In this document: positions 24,190-32,295 of the stretch, one piece after another
Layout of the letters: each line of letters opens with the position of its first letter
How positions within the stretch are numbered: position 1 is the stretch's first letter
Assembly (NCBI RefSeq): GCF_000521865.1
Contig: NZ_JAME01000042.1
Location: 1-32,986 of the forward strand
Direction: 5' to 3'
Length of the DNA stretch: 32,986 bases
Source: Roseivivax isoporae LMG 25204
Lineage (GTDB): Bacteria; Pseudomonadota; Alphaproteobacteria; Rhodobacterales; Rhodobacteraceae
Program-made: the position numbers and the translations under genes
Notes under the pieces: generated by a model
Databases searched by the model: none
Seen by the model: the letters and a program-made list of their open reading frames with translations, nothing else
What the model was told of the DNA's origin: nothing

Positions 24190-26271
24190 CTACCAGATGT
24201 TCACGCGCTTCTCGGGCGCGAGCCACATCGGGTCGCCCTCGACGATCCCGAATGCCTCGTAGAAGGCGGGCAGGTGCTGGAGCGGCGCCACGGCGCGGTA
24301 GGCGGGGGCCGCGTGCGCGTCGGTGGCGGTGATCGACCTGAGGAAGTTCTCGGCCACCTCTGCCGTCCAGGTCTGCGACCACGACACGAAGCAGCGCTGG
24401 TCCGGCGTCAGGCCGTCGATCGTCACGTCGGCCTCGGGATGGTCGGCCAGGTAGCCGCGGAGGGCCTCGTGGGCGAGCGTGAGGCCGCCCACGTCGGCGA
24501 GGTTCTCGGTCACCTCGAGCGCGCCGTTGCCGAAGAGCCCCGGCAGCACCTCGAAGGCGTCGGTCTGGGCCACGAGCTTCCGCGTCTCGGCCGTGAAGGC
24601 GGCGGTGTCCTCGGGCGTCCACCAGTCGGCGATGCTGCCTTTCGCATCGAAGGCGCGGCCGAAGCTGTCGAAGCCGTGGGTCATCTCGTGGCCGATCACC
24701 GCCCCGATCCGGCAGAAGTTCACCGCCGGATCGCCGCCCGCGTCGAACATGGGCGGCAGGAGGATCGCAGCGGGTATCTCGAAGCCGTTGAGCTGGGGGT
24801 TGTAGCCGGCATTGACGACGGTCGGCAGGGTCGCGCTCGGGTCCGAGAACGCGTCGAACACCACCGGGCCGCCGAAGCGCGCGTGCTGGAGGTCCTTCCG
24901 GAAGGCGACGGCGTTGTCGACGTTGGCGACGAGGTCGCTGCCGATCTCGACGCCGGAATAATCGAGCCAGGTGTCGGGGTAGCCCACGCGGATCGTGAAG
25001 GCGTCGAGCTTTTCGGCCGCGGCCGCGCGGGTCGGTTCGGACAGCCATGCCCGCGTCGGGATCCGGCGGGCGAAGACCTCGCGCACCCGGGCGATCATGT
25101 CGGTGGCGGCGGCCTTGTCGGCCTCGGTGAAGGTGGCGGCGACGAAGATCTGACCCACGGGATGGCCGAGCACGCCCGCGATCAGGGCGAAGGCGCGGTC
25201 ACCCAGCGGCTCCAGCGTCGAGGTGCCGAGCAGCGCTTCGCCGAGCGCGCGGCCCGGCTCGTCGAACGCCGTCGTGAGCACGCCCGAATAGCCCACGACG
25301 AGGCTCACCGCCGCGTAATCCTTGAGGTCCTCCAGCGACCGCTCGCGCAGGACCCTGGACAGGACCGGGAAATAGCGCGGCTCGGGCACGGTCACGGTGT
25401 CGGGCGCCGCGTAGCCCATCGCCTCGAAGACGAGGGACAGGTCCAGCTCGGGGATCTGCGCCTGCAGCGCGTCGAGCGGCATGACGTTGTTGATGAGCGC
25501 GGGATCGTTCGCCTCGAGCGGCGAGAGTTCGCCCGCATGCAGCTCGACCTCGATCGCCACCGCGAGGTCGGCAAGGCGCGCGGCCTCCGCCGGCGACCGG
25601 CCGGCGATCTCCATGACCTGCCGGAGATAGGCACGGTAGGCTTCGAGACGCGGCGCGCCGGGCGGCTCTTCCAGCACGTCCTCGAAGGTGAGGCCGAAGG
25701 TGCCGCTCGAGGCGAACATCGCGTAGCTGCGGCTGTCCGCGAAGTCGATGTCGGGCCCGACCCGCAGGAGCAGCGCCGGTGCGGCGGTGGTCCGGGCGAA
25801 ATGTCCGATCAGACGGGCCAGGTCGTCGCGCGAGCGCACCGCCGCGACGGCGTCGAGATGCGGCTGAAGCGGCGCGATCCCGGCCGCGTCACGCGCGGCG
25901 ACGTCCATGTAGGCATTGTAGACCGTGCCGACCTGGGCCTCGGGGCTTCCCGGTGCGGCGATGTCCGCATTCCTGCCGGCCGCCGCCAGCAGGTCCGCCA
26001 TGATGGCCTTGTTGCGCGCGCCCAGCGTCTGGAAGATGCCCCATTCCACGAGCGTGTCCGGACGTTCGTTCCGGTCGAGCCACGCCCCGCCGGCATAGCG
26101 GCCGAAATCGACCCGCGGATCGACCGAGAGGTCCATGTTCTCGACCGAGAACGCGAGCTCGTCCGGCGTGGGGGCGGCGCGCTCCCCGGCCGCGAGCGGC
26201 GCGGCGGCCGCGATCGAGGTGACCAGGAGGCCGGAGGCGAAGGGCGTGAGGGCAGCGCGACGGAAAGGCAT
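24190..26271 (-). CDS. M13 family zinc metallopeptidase (neprilysin/PepO type), exported
   Basis: The 693-residue protein starts with a Sec-type signal (residues 1-30). The zinc site is HEMTH (528-532) with the third ligand E589 in ENLAD (589-593), as in M13 peptidases. The substrate-binding motif reads NAGYN instead of NAYYN. The C-terminus is RVNIW, as in bacterial PepO-like members. These enzymes cut short peptides, here probably in the periplasm or outside. The start at 26271 is preferred because the signal peptide begins there; the frame stays open far upstream, but that region belongs to the neighbouring gene. No link to arsenic is apparent. Confidence 0.9.
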   Translation of the reverse strand: MPFRRAALTPFASGLLVTSIAAAAPLAAGERAAPTPDELAFSVENMDLSVDPRVDFGRYAGGAWLDRNERPDTLVEWGIFQTLGARNKAIMADLLAAAGRNADIAAPGSPEAQVGTVYNAYMDVAARDAAGIAPLQPHLDAVAAVRSRDDLARLIGHFARTTAAPALLLRVGPDIDFADSRSYAMFASSGTFGLTFEDVLEEPPGAPRLEAYRAYLRQVMEIAGRSPAEAARLADLAVAIEVELHAGELSPLEANDPALINNVMPLDALQAQIPELDLSLVFEAMGYAAPDTVTVPEPRYFPVLSRVLRERSLEDLKDYAAVSLVVGYSGVLTTAFDEPGRALGEALLGTSTLEPLGDRAFALIAGVLGHPVGQIFVAATFTEADKAAATDMIARVREVFARRIPTRAWLSEPTRAAAAEKLDAFTIRVGYPDTWLDYSGVEIGSDLVANVDNAVAFRKDLQHARFGGPVVFDAFSDPSATLPTVVNAGYNPQLNGFEIPAAILLPPMFDAGGDPAVNFCRIGAVIGHEMTHGFDSFGRAFDAKGSIADWWTPEDTAAFTAETRKLVAQTDAFEVLPGLFGNGALEVTENLADVGGLTLAHEALRGYLADHPEADVTIDGLTPDQRCFVSWSQTWTAEVAENFLRSITATDAHAAPAYRAVAPLQHLPAFYEAFGIVEGDPMWLAPEKRVNIW

Positions 26272-26438
26272 GGCAAGGGATCCACGAAATCGGCCAACGG
26301 GTGCAGCACGTGAGGCGCCCGCGCGTGAGACCGGCCCGTGCCGTCGACATCCGAGCGCGAACGAGGCTCGCGGATTTCTCGCGCCCGCCCGTGCCTGCTG
26401 TCTATCCGGTTCGCGAAAGCGCCAGGCCGCTCGGCCGG

Positions 26439-27962
26439 TCACATCGTGTCGGTGCTTGCCCCCGGGAGCGCGGCGGGCTGCCGGGGGCCGGTGCTCGCGC
26501 CGCGGCCGGTCAGGTCCGGTCGCGGCGGAAGGACCAGAAGCTCCCCGTCGTCGTCGAGGAATCCGGACGCCCTCGTGTCCGCCACGCCCCAGACCGGGAC
26601 GGCGAGCGGCATCACCCAATCGTCGGGCGACAGGTAGGCCAGCGGCACGGCGGTGAGGTCGACCGCAGGATCGACGAAATGCTGCGCCGCGCGACCGTTC
26701 AGGGATTTCCGGATCTCCGCGCGGACCGCCACGTCGCGGTAGCCCGCGTCTTCCCAGACGTCCTCGAGGTAGCCCGCGAACTGGTGGACCATGTCGGCCC
26801 GCACCATCATCTTGTCCGCCTGCCGGGCCGTCAGGTATTCGGTCGGGGCCACCGTCCAGTGCTGCCCGTCGGCGGCGACGACGAAGCTGCCCTCCGCCTG
26901 CCGGTCGTAGATGCGCATCCGCCAGGAGAAGCGGTGCCCGTCTCCGCTCCAGCGCACCTCGGTCGGGAAGTAGGCCGCGCGGAGGGGAAGCGCGACCTGA
27001 ACGGCGATCCATCCGGCCATGGCCACCAGCGCGGCACGTGGCAGGGTCCGCGGGGCCGGAAATGCGGGCGGGGCATAGGGCGGCAGCGCCTCGAACCGGC
27101 CGAGCAGCCAGCGCGCCGCGCGCCGCGGCCAGTCCGGCGCGAAGAAGATCGTGGTCGCCGCGATGGTCAGCCACGGAAAGATGCCGATGTTGAAGAACAT
27201 GGCGTTGGCGCCGTGAAAGACGCAGTAGACCGCGAATGTCGCCAGCCGCGTCCGGTGCCAGAGCAGCAGCGGCGCACCGAGCACGTGCAGCGCGACCGTC
27301 CCCCATGTGCCCGCGAGGATCACCCAGTCGTAGCGGAACAGGGCGCCGAGGGCGACATCGTCCGCCTGGTTCCGCAGCCACAGGCCCAGCGGCTCCCCGG
27401 CCAGCCAGTCCGGCGTCAGCTTCACCAGACCGGCGAAGACCAGCATGATCTCCATCTGCGCGCGCAGGATGAAGACCGCGGCATAGGGAACGTGGTCGCG
27501 CCGGACGCGCGGTCGCAGACGCGCATCGAGCGACAGCGTCCGGTGTGCCGGCAGGACGCACAGGAGGACCAGGAACAGGAGGACCAGGTAGAAATGGTTG
27601 AGGTACTCGGCCTTGTCGAGAAGGAAGAAGTACCCGAAGCTCAGCGTCAGCGCGACGATGGCCACCCGGTAGAACAGCCCCAGCATCACGAGCAGCGCCG
27701 CCAGCCCCATGCCGAGCCAGGCCAGCTGGATGTAGGGCTCGGGGAGCGGCGTGACCCAGCCGAAGCCCGGATAGGTGAAGTGGAAGTCCGGCGCGATCCA
27801 GTAGCGCCATATCCGATCGTACCTGATGAACCGCCAGCAGTCCCAGACCAGAAGCGCGCCGAGCGCGATCCGGAAGACCGCGAGCGACAGGGCCGGGACA
27901 GGGGTCGAAAGGGCGTCCGTCGCGCGCCCCCAGAACTGCGCCGCACGGTACCTCGGGATCAT
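26439..27962 (-). CDS. HTTM-domain membrane protein (vitamin K carboxylase-like)
   Basis: The 507-residue protein has about eight to ten hydrophobic helices in its first 340 residues, starting with SLAVFRIALGALLVWDCWRF, typical of HTTM proteins. A soluble region of about 170 residues follows. HTTM proteins resemble vitamin K-dependent gamma-carboxylases, but bacterial functions are mostly unknown. The start at 27962 has GGAGAGGAC just upstream. It is divergent from a DCC thiol-oxidoreductase gene, a frequent neighbour of this family. Confidence 0.85.
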   Translation of the reverse strand: MIPRYRAAQFWGRATDALSTPVPALSLAVFRIALGALLVWDCWRFIRYDRIWRYWIAPDFHFTYPGFGWVTPLPEPYIQLAWLGMGLAALLVMLGLFYRVAIVALTLSFGYFFLLDKAEYLNHFYLVLLFLVLLCVLPAHRTLSLDARLRPRVRRDHVPYAAVFILRAQMEIMLVFAGLVKLTPDWLAGEPLGLWLRNQADDVALGALFRYDWVILAGTWGTVALHVLGAPLLLWHRTRLATFAVYCVFHGANAMFFNIGIFPWLTIAATTIFFAPDWPRRAARWLLGRFEALPPYAPPAFPAPRTLPRAALVAMAGWIAVQVALPLRAAYFPTEVRWSGDGHRFSWRMRIYDRQAEGSFVVAADGQHWTVAPTEYLTARQADKMMVRADMVHQFAGYLEDVWEDAGYRDVAVRAEIRKSLNGRAAQHFVDPAVDLTAVPLAYLSPDDWVMPLAVPVWGVADTRASGFLDDDGELLVLPPRPDLTGRGASTGPRQPAALPGASTDTM

Positions 27963-28050
27963 CTGTCCTCTCCGTCCGTCATGCTCCGGGGAATTACGTC
28001 CGGCGGCACACGTTATTCCCGCATCCGCCAGACGACCGGGAGCGAAGGCC

Positions 28051-28437
28051 ATGAGCGATCACATCACCGTCCTCTATGACGGGCACTGCCCGTTCTGCGC
28101 ATCCTACACGTCGATGCTGCGCCTGCGCGCCTCGGTCGGCCGGGTCGACCTGGTCGACGCGCGCTCGGACGATCCCCGCGTCGCCGCGGCGCGCGCCGCG
28201 GGCCACGATCTCGACGCGGGCATGGTGGTGACGTGGCGCGGCCGGCAGTTCCACGGGCGCGACGCGGTGCACCTTCTCGCCACCCTGTCGGCGCCGGGGG
28301 GGATCCTGAACGACCTGCAGCGCAGGGTCTTCGCGTCGCCGCGGCGGGCGGCCCTCGCATATCCGGTCCTCGCGCGGGGCCGGCGCCTCTTCCTTCGGCT
28401 GGCCGGGCGTCCGCCGATCGGCACGCGGCGGGAATAG
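28051..28437 (+). CDS. DCC-family thiol-oxidoreductase (DUF393)
   Basis: The 128-residue protein opens with VLYDGHCPFCASY, the family signature with the redox pair C13 and C16, on a thioredoxin-like fold. Its partner is unknown. The divergent HTTM gene 88 bases away is a common association and may be functional. GGGAGCGAAGG precedes the ATG. The C-terminus is strongly basic. Confidence 0.88.
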   Translation: MSDHITVLYDGHCPFCASYTSMLRLRASVGRVDLVDARSDDPRVAAARAAGHDLDAGMVVTWRGRQFHGRDAVHLLATLSAPGGILNDLQRRVFASPRRAALAYPVLARGRRLFLRLAGRPPIGTRRE

Positions 28438-28455
28438 ATCCCGGCCCCGCCCGTA

Positions 28456-28489
28456 CTCCTTCCGAGCCGCAGGACCGGCTCCGAAGGAG
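28456..28489 (+). promoter_or_regulatory. Hairpin covering the ribosome-binding site of the first Asp-rich gene
   Basis: CTCCTTCCGAGCCG (28456-28469) pairs with CGGCTCCGAAGGAG (28476-28489), 13 of 14 positions, around a 6-base loop. The 3' arm contains most of AAGGAGG, the ribosome-binding site of the gene at 28498. The hairpin would hide this site in the mRNA. It lies 18 bases after the preceding gene, so it could also act as its terminator, but no T-run follows. Confidence 0.65.
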
Positions 28490-28497
28490 GAATGACC

Positions 28498-28791
28498 ATG
28501 CGTTACCTTGGAACACTCGCGGCGTCCGGCCTGATGTCCGCCGCTCTCGGCCTCGCGCCGACGCCGACGCCGGCACAGGAGGCCGACATGATCCTGCGCC
28601 TCTTCAACGGCCTGATCGCGAACGAGTTCGCAGCCCGGCGCGGTGACATCCGCGGCGCCTATCGCGACGACGACGATGACGACGGGTACCGACGCCATCG
28701 CCACGACGACGATGATGACGGCAACCGGCGCGCCCGGAACGACGACGATGACGACGGTCGCTGGCGCCGCCGGAACGACGACGACGACTGA
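28498..28791 (+). CDS. Small secreted Asp-rich protein
   Basis: The 97-residue protein has a Sec signal (first 27 residues, ending PTPAQ) and a short middle region. The C-terminal half consists of runs of four to six aspartates separated by basic or aromatic triplets: DDDDDDGYRRHRH, DDDDDGNRRAR, DDDDDGRWRRRN and a final DDDD. Such tracts can chelate Ca2+ or other divalent cations; this is inference. The ATG at 28498 has AAGGAGG at the right distance; the ATG at 28492 is too close to it. The next gene encodes a larger Asp-rich protein. Confidence 0.75.
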   Translation: MRYLGTLAASGLMSAALGLAPTPTPAQEADMILRLFNGLIANEFAARRGDIRGAYRDDDDDDGYRRHRHDDDDDGNRRARNDDDDDGRWRRRNDDDD

Positions 28792-28831
28792 TCCCTCGCG
28801 CACCCGCACGACCCATCCCATGGAGGAAAAG

Positions 28832-29329
28832 ATGAAGACCACCCACTTGCATGCGCCCCTTCTCGTCGGCGCGCTCCTGCTCGCCTCGACATCGGCCGTG
28901 GCGCAATCGGCGCGGTTCTCCGACGTCGACCGGAACGGGAACGGCGTCCTGTCCTACGAGGAACTGGTTCAGAGCTTCGGCCGGCCCGGCGCCGACAGCC
29001 TGTGGTCGCGCGGCGGCGGAGACCCGCTGTCCCGGGGCGACGTCACCCGCATCAACCAGAGCCGGGACGACGACGACGACGACGGCCGGCGTGGCCGCTC
29101 GGGCCGCGACGACGACGACGACGACGGCGGCCGCGGCGGCTCGGGCCGCGACGACGACGACGACGACGACGGCGGGCGCGACGGCTCGGGCCGCGATGAC
29201 GACGACGATGACGACGGCGGCCGTGGCGGTTCCGGAGGCTCCGGCGGGGATGGAGGCGACGACGATGACGACGGCGGTCGCGGAGGCGACGACGGCGATG
29301 ACGGCGAAAGTGACGACGATGACGATTGA
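28832..29329 (+). CDS. Secreted Asp/Gly/Arg-rich repeat protein with one EF-hand
   Basis: The 165-residue protein has a Sec signal (residues 1-25, ending STSAVAQ). Residues 29-43 contain an EF-hand loop, DRNGNGVLSYEE, with D, N, N and a terminal E in the calcium-ligand positions. From about residue 78 it is low complexity: four repeats of 14-15 residues (GRDDDDDDGGRGGS type) and an acidic tail ending ESDDDDD. The ATG at 28832 has GGAGG just upstream (28822-28827); the ATG at 28820 overlaps that site. Calcium binding is likely from the EF-hand; a role in matrix or surface attachment is speculative. It is 40 bases downstream of its smaller relative. Confidence 0.78.
   Translation: MKTTHLHAPLLVGALLLASTSAVAQSARFSDVDRNGNGVLSYEELVQSFGRPGADSLWSRGGGDPLSRGDVTRINQSRDDDDDDGRRGRSGRDDDDDDGGRGGSGRDDDDDDDGGRDGSGRDDDDDDDGGRGGSGGSGGDGGDDDDDGGRGGDDGDDGESDDDDD
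29070..29300. repeat. GAC-rich repeat tract coding for poly-aspartate
   Basis: Runs of five to seven GAC/GAT codons alternate with GGCGGCCGC-like segments in units of 42-45 bp. Such tracts can slip in replication in steps of three and change the length of the protein. The antisense frames give long poly-Ser and poly-Val ORFs that are not genes. Confidence 0.8.
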
Positions 29330-29717
29330 GGCGCGCGGCCCTCGCTCGTGCTCACCAGACGACGGCACCGCACGGCCCGAGGGCCGCTCCAGGCGCAGCA
29401 CCCGCGATCGTCAAGGGCATCGGCGCCTGCCTGCAGCGTCGGTGCCTTGCCGATCGGTATAATTATCCCGCATGCCTTTCAGACGGAAACATGAACCGGC
29501 GCCGCCGCCCGCGTCGGCTGCCGGTGCGGTCCCAGGCGTTTCGATGCATCTCTGAAGTTCGTTTCGGCGAAAAACTCCGCGTCCGGGAGTACTGGGTCGA
29601 AGTGACGAACCGGTAGGACTGAAGATCCGCAAACGCCAATCCGCAATATACGCAGCTTGGTTCATTTGGACCTCGCCGGCCCGCTGATCAAGCGGAGCCG
29701 AGAGCGTCGCCGGAGGA
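29330..29717. other. Intergenic region with no recognisable gene
   Basis: About 390 bases between convergent genes, with locally lower GC. A TATAAT occurs at 29458-29463 but has no matching -35 box. Short ORFs on both strands lack codon bias and ribosome-binding sites. Confidence 0.5.
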
Positions 29718-29745
29718 GAGGGGGCGGCGCGGGTGCCGCCCCCTC
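29718..29745 (-). terminator. Hairpin after the amine oxidase/cytochrome/RidA operon
   Basis: GAGGGGGCGGC (29718-29728) pairs exactly with GCCGCCCCCTC (29735-29745) around a 6-base loop, 23 bases after the ridA-like stop on the minus strand. The 11-bp GC stem is strong, but only a pyrimidine stretch (TCTCCTCC), not a T-run, follows. Confidence 0.55.
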
Positions 29746-29767
29746 GCAGGTCACGCGGGGTCGGCGG

Positions 29768-30262
29768 TCACTCGGAGCGGACGGCCACGACCTCGATCTC
29801 GACCAGCCAGGACGGGTTCGCGAGGCCCGCGACCTCGAAGACCGAACGCGTCGGCAGGTTCGGCTGCTCCTCCGTGCCGAAATACTGGGTGTAGCCGTCC
29901 ATGAAGCCTGAGAAATCCATGCCCTCCGCACCTTCCGGCGCCACCAGGTAGACCTGCATCTTGATGACGTCGCCCATGTCGAGGTCGAGGCTCTCGAGCT
30001 TCGCATCGATCGACGCGAGCGTCGTCTCCGTCTGCGTGGTCGTGTCCCCCCAGCGCTCGGGAGAGCCGTCCTCGGCGGTCTCGTCCGCCACCTGCGGGAC
30101 CGTGCCGCTCAGGTAGACGAGGGTCGCGCCGGGCGGCACCTCGACGGCCTGCAGGATCGGGAAGTCCGAATCGGGGATCGGGTGGCGCGTCACCTCGCCG
30201 GACTGGGCCGAGGCGATGCCGGCCGAGGCGAGAAGGGCGCAGAGTGTCAGAGTGGACCGCAT
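29768..30262 (-). CDS. RidA-family imine deaminase with export signal
   Basis: The 164-residue protein is a RidA/YjgF fold preceded by a Sec signal (residues 1-20, ending GIASAQ). The catalytic arginine is kept (R139 in LPTRSVFEV), as is E155 in VEIEVVAV. Cytoplasmic RidA hydrolyses reactive imines and enamines to ketones and ammonia. A signal peptide puts this one in the periplasm, where the amine oxidase of the same operon should produce imines. The ATG abuts the stop of the cytochrome gene (TGAATG), so the two are co-translated. Confidence 0.88.
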   Translation of the reverse strand: MRSTLTLCALLASAGIASAQSGEVTRHPIPDSDFPILQAVEVPPGATLVYLSGTVPQVADETAEDGSPERWGDTTTQTETTLASIDAKLESLDLDMGDVIKMQVYLVAPEGAEGMDFSGFMDGYTQYFGTEEQPNLPTRSVFEVAGLANPSWLVEIEVVAVRSE

Positions 30263-30724
30263 TCAGTGTTCTCCCGTGGTCTGTTGAGGGTCTTCCGGAC
30301 GGGCGGAGCGCACCTGTTCGACGGTGGCATCCGACTCGTAGTCGTTCAGGCCGGTCTGGAGGTATTCCACCACCTCGACGATCTGGTCGTCGGACATGAT
30401 CGGCCCGAGCGCCGGCATGCCCTTCTGGCCGTTGACGATGATGTAGATCGGGTAGCTGGCGAACTCGAGCTGCGGGTTGTCCGCGAGCGCGGGGTACATG
30501 CCGGCGCCGAACGCCCCTTCGCCCTCGGGCATGTGGCACCCGGCGCAGACGTTGTCGTAAATCTCCTTCCCCTCCGTGCCGGTGATCGACGTGTCGGAAA
30601 AGGTCGCGAGCGGCAGCCCGGTCGCCGCGTCCTCGCGGTCGTCGCTCTGGTCGTCCTGCGCGTACGCCATGCCGGCCGAGAGCACGAACGCCGTGGAAAT
30701 CATGATCTTCAGCATCTGTCTCAT
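30263..30724 (-). CDS. Periplasmic cytochrome c, likely electron acceptor of the amine oxidase
   Basis: The 153-residue protein has a Sec signal (residues 1-22, ending GMAYAQ), one haem site CAGCH (60-64) and a probable axial methionine M103 in GMPALG. The start at 30724 overlaps the amine oxidase stop as ATGA; M4 at 30715 is an alternative. Its place between a flavin amine oxidase and an exported RidA suggests that it takes electrons from the flavin. The cytochrome fold is certain; the partner is inferred. Confidence 0.9.
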   Translation of the reverse strand: MRQMLKIMISTAFVLSAGMAYAQDDQSDDREDAATGLPLATFSDTSITGTEGKEIYDNVCAGCHMPEGEGAFGAGMYPALADNPQLEFASYPIYIIVNGQKGMPALGPIMSDDQIVEVVEYLQTGLNDYESDATVEQVRSARPEDPQQTTGEH

Positions 30725-32295
30725 CCGTTCTTGATCTTGTCGTGGAGGCGCGTGATCGCGTCGAGCGACGAGAGGATGGCGCCCTCCTGCCAGGCCGGCA
30801 GATACGAGATGTGTTCGCCGGCGCAGACGACCCGGCGGTCGATCTTGGCCGCGGCCTCGTAGTCGCGGTCCTTGTCCTGCCAGATGCCCGAACATCCGAG
30901 GACCCATGGCACCTTGTGCCACGACACGCTGACCCCGGTCTTGAACTCGTCGCGGTATTGCGGGTGGATCCGCGAGCCGTATTCGAGGGCGACTTCGAGG
31001 CGCTCCTGGGGCGTCATGGCGTTGAACTCGAAACTGTTCGGCCCGCGCCAGGTGTAGCCCCCGAGCAGGACCGCGGGTCCCCCGGACAGGTACCCGGTGG
31101 AGGGATAGCTGATCTGGGTGATCGGCAGGTCGGTGTAGCTGACCCCGCCGTAGATGTGCTCGTCCTCTTCCCAGAAGCGGCGGTTGAACTCGAGGCCCCA
31201 CTTCACCGAGCCGTTGTAGAACATGCTGTCGATGACGGAGCTGAGCTCGCCCGAGAGATTGTGGTCGATCTGGCCGAGGATCGAGAAGGGGATCGTGCAG
31301 ACGCAGTAATCGGCCGTGGAGGTCTGCTGGCCGCCGCCGCCTGTGTCCTCCCAGGTGACGGTCACGCCGTCCTCGTCCTGCTGCAGCGACAGGACCTTGG
31401 CGTTGTAGGTGATCAGGTCGCCCACCTCGCGTTCGAAGCCGCGCGCGATCTGGTCCATGCCGCCCACGGGCTGGAACATGGTCAGCTGGTGGTTCAGCGA
31501 TTCGTGGGTCGCGAGCCACGTCCACAACCTCGAATCGAGGATCGTCGACAGGTCGATGGGCGCGGTCGGCTCCGGTGCCGCGTCGAGACCGCCGCCCGGG
31601 GTCTTCGAATAGCCGCGGTAATACGCGGTATCGAGGCTCTCGACGTATTCGTACTTCTCGTTCAGCACGCCCACCGTCTTCAGGCTTTCGAGCAGCGCCT
31701 CCCGGTCGTCTGCCGTGACCATGTCGTCGAGCTTGCCCTGGTCGACCGCCTTCGCGAGCAGTTCGGAGGTATGGCCGCGATGGTCGGTGGCGATCTCCTT
31801 GAAACGCACGGGCTTGCCGCCGAACGCGTCCTGGCGGTGCAGGTAGGTGTTGTAGTTCTTCTGGATGAAGGGTTCGAGTTGGACCCCGAGCCGGCGGCAA
31901 TAGTCGAGGATCGCGTGGTGATAGTGCGGGATGCGCCAGGGCCCAGGGTTGAGGTAGTTGCCCTCGGCGAAGTCGACGTTCTGGGTCTCGCCGCCCAGCT
32001 CGGTGTAGCTGTCGCCCGAATGCAGCGTCCAGCAGCGACCGCCGGCCTTCTCGCGGAACTCGAGGACCTCGACCTCGTAGCCCGCGGCCCGCAGTTCCAG
32101 CGCCGCGGTCAGGCCGGCGAGGCCCGCGCCGAGGACCAGCACCTTCGTTCCCTCGGGCGCTCCATCGAGCTTGATCGGCCCCGAATAAGTCGAGCCCTGG
32201 GCGTGCCCCATGACCGACATTGCATGCAGCATCGCCGCGCTGCCGGCAGCGGTGCCGACGATCTGCAGCATCTGCCGTCTCGAGAGTTCTGACAT
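30721..32295 (-). CDS. Exported FAD-dependent amine/amino acid oxidase family protein
   Basis: The 524-residue protein starts with a twin-arginine-type signal (SRRQMLQIVG, cleavage near 33). The FAD-binding motif is VLVLGAGLAGLTAALEL (GxGxxG at 56-61), followed by GGRCWT, and the C-terminal FAD segment reads CAGEHISYLPAWQEGAI. The segment GPWRIPHYHHAILDY (118-132) resembles amino acid and monoamine oxidases. It oxidises an amine to an imine; the substrate is unknown. Known relatives such as NicA2 of Pseudomonas putida use cytochrome c instead of oxygen, and a cytochrome c gene follows here with a 4-base overlap. GAGGAGG lies 5 bases upstream of the ATG. Confidence 0.92.
   Translation of the reverse strand: MSELSRRQMLQIVGTAAGSAAMLHAMSVMGHAQGSTYSGPIKLDGAPEGTKVLVLGAGLAGLTAALELRAAGYEVEVLEFREKAGGRCWTLHSGDSYTELGGETQNVDFAEGNYLNPGPWRIPHYHHAILDYCRRLGVQLEPFIQKNYNTYLHRQDAFGGKPVRFKEIATDHRGHTSELLAKAVDQGKLDDMVTADDREALLESLKTVGVLNEKYEYVESLDTAYYRGYSKTPGGGLDAAPEPTAPIDLSTILDSRLWTWLATHESLNHQLTMFQPVGGMDQIARGFEREVGDLITYNAKVLSLQQDEDGVTVTWEDTGGGGQQTSTADYCVCTIPFSILGQIDHNLSGELSSVIDSMFYNGSVKWGLEFNRRFWEEDEHIYGGVSYTDLPITQISYPSTGYLSGGPAVLLGGYTWRGPNSFEFNAMTPQERLEVALEYGSRIHPQYRDEFKTGVSVSWHKVPWVLGCSGIWQDKDRDYEAAAKIDRRVVCAGEHISYLPAWQEGAILSSLDAITRLHDKIKNG

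Noticed and set aside
24190-24220. Truncated C-terminus of the M13 peptidase (RVNIW, no terminal CxxW)
   Set aside because: Bacterial PepO-type members commonly end this way, so this is normal.
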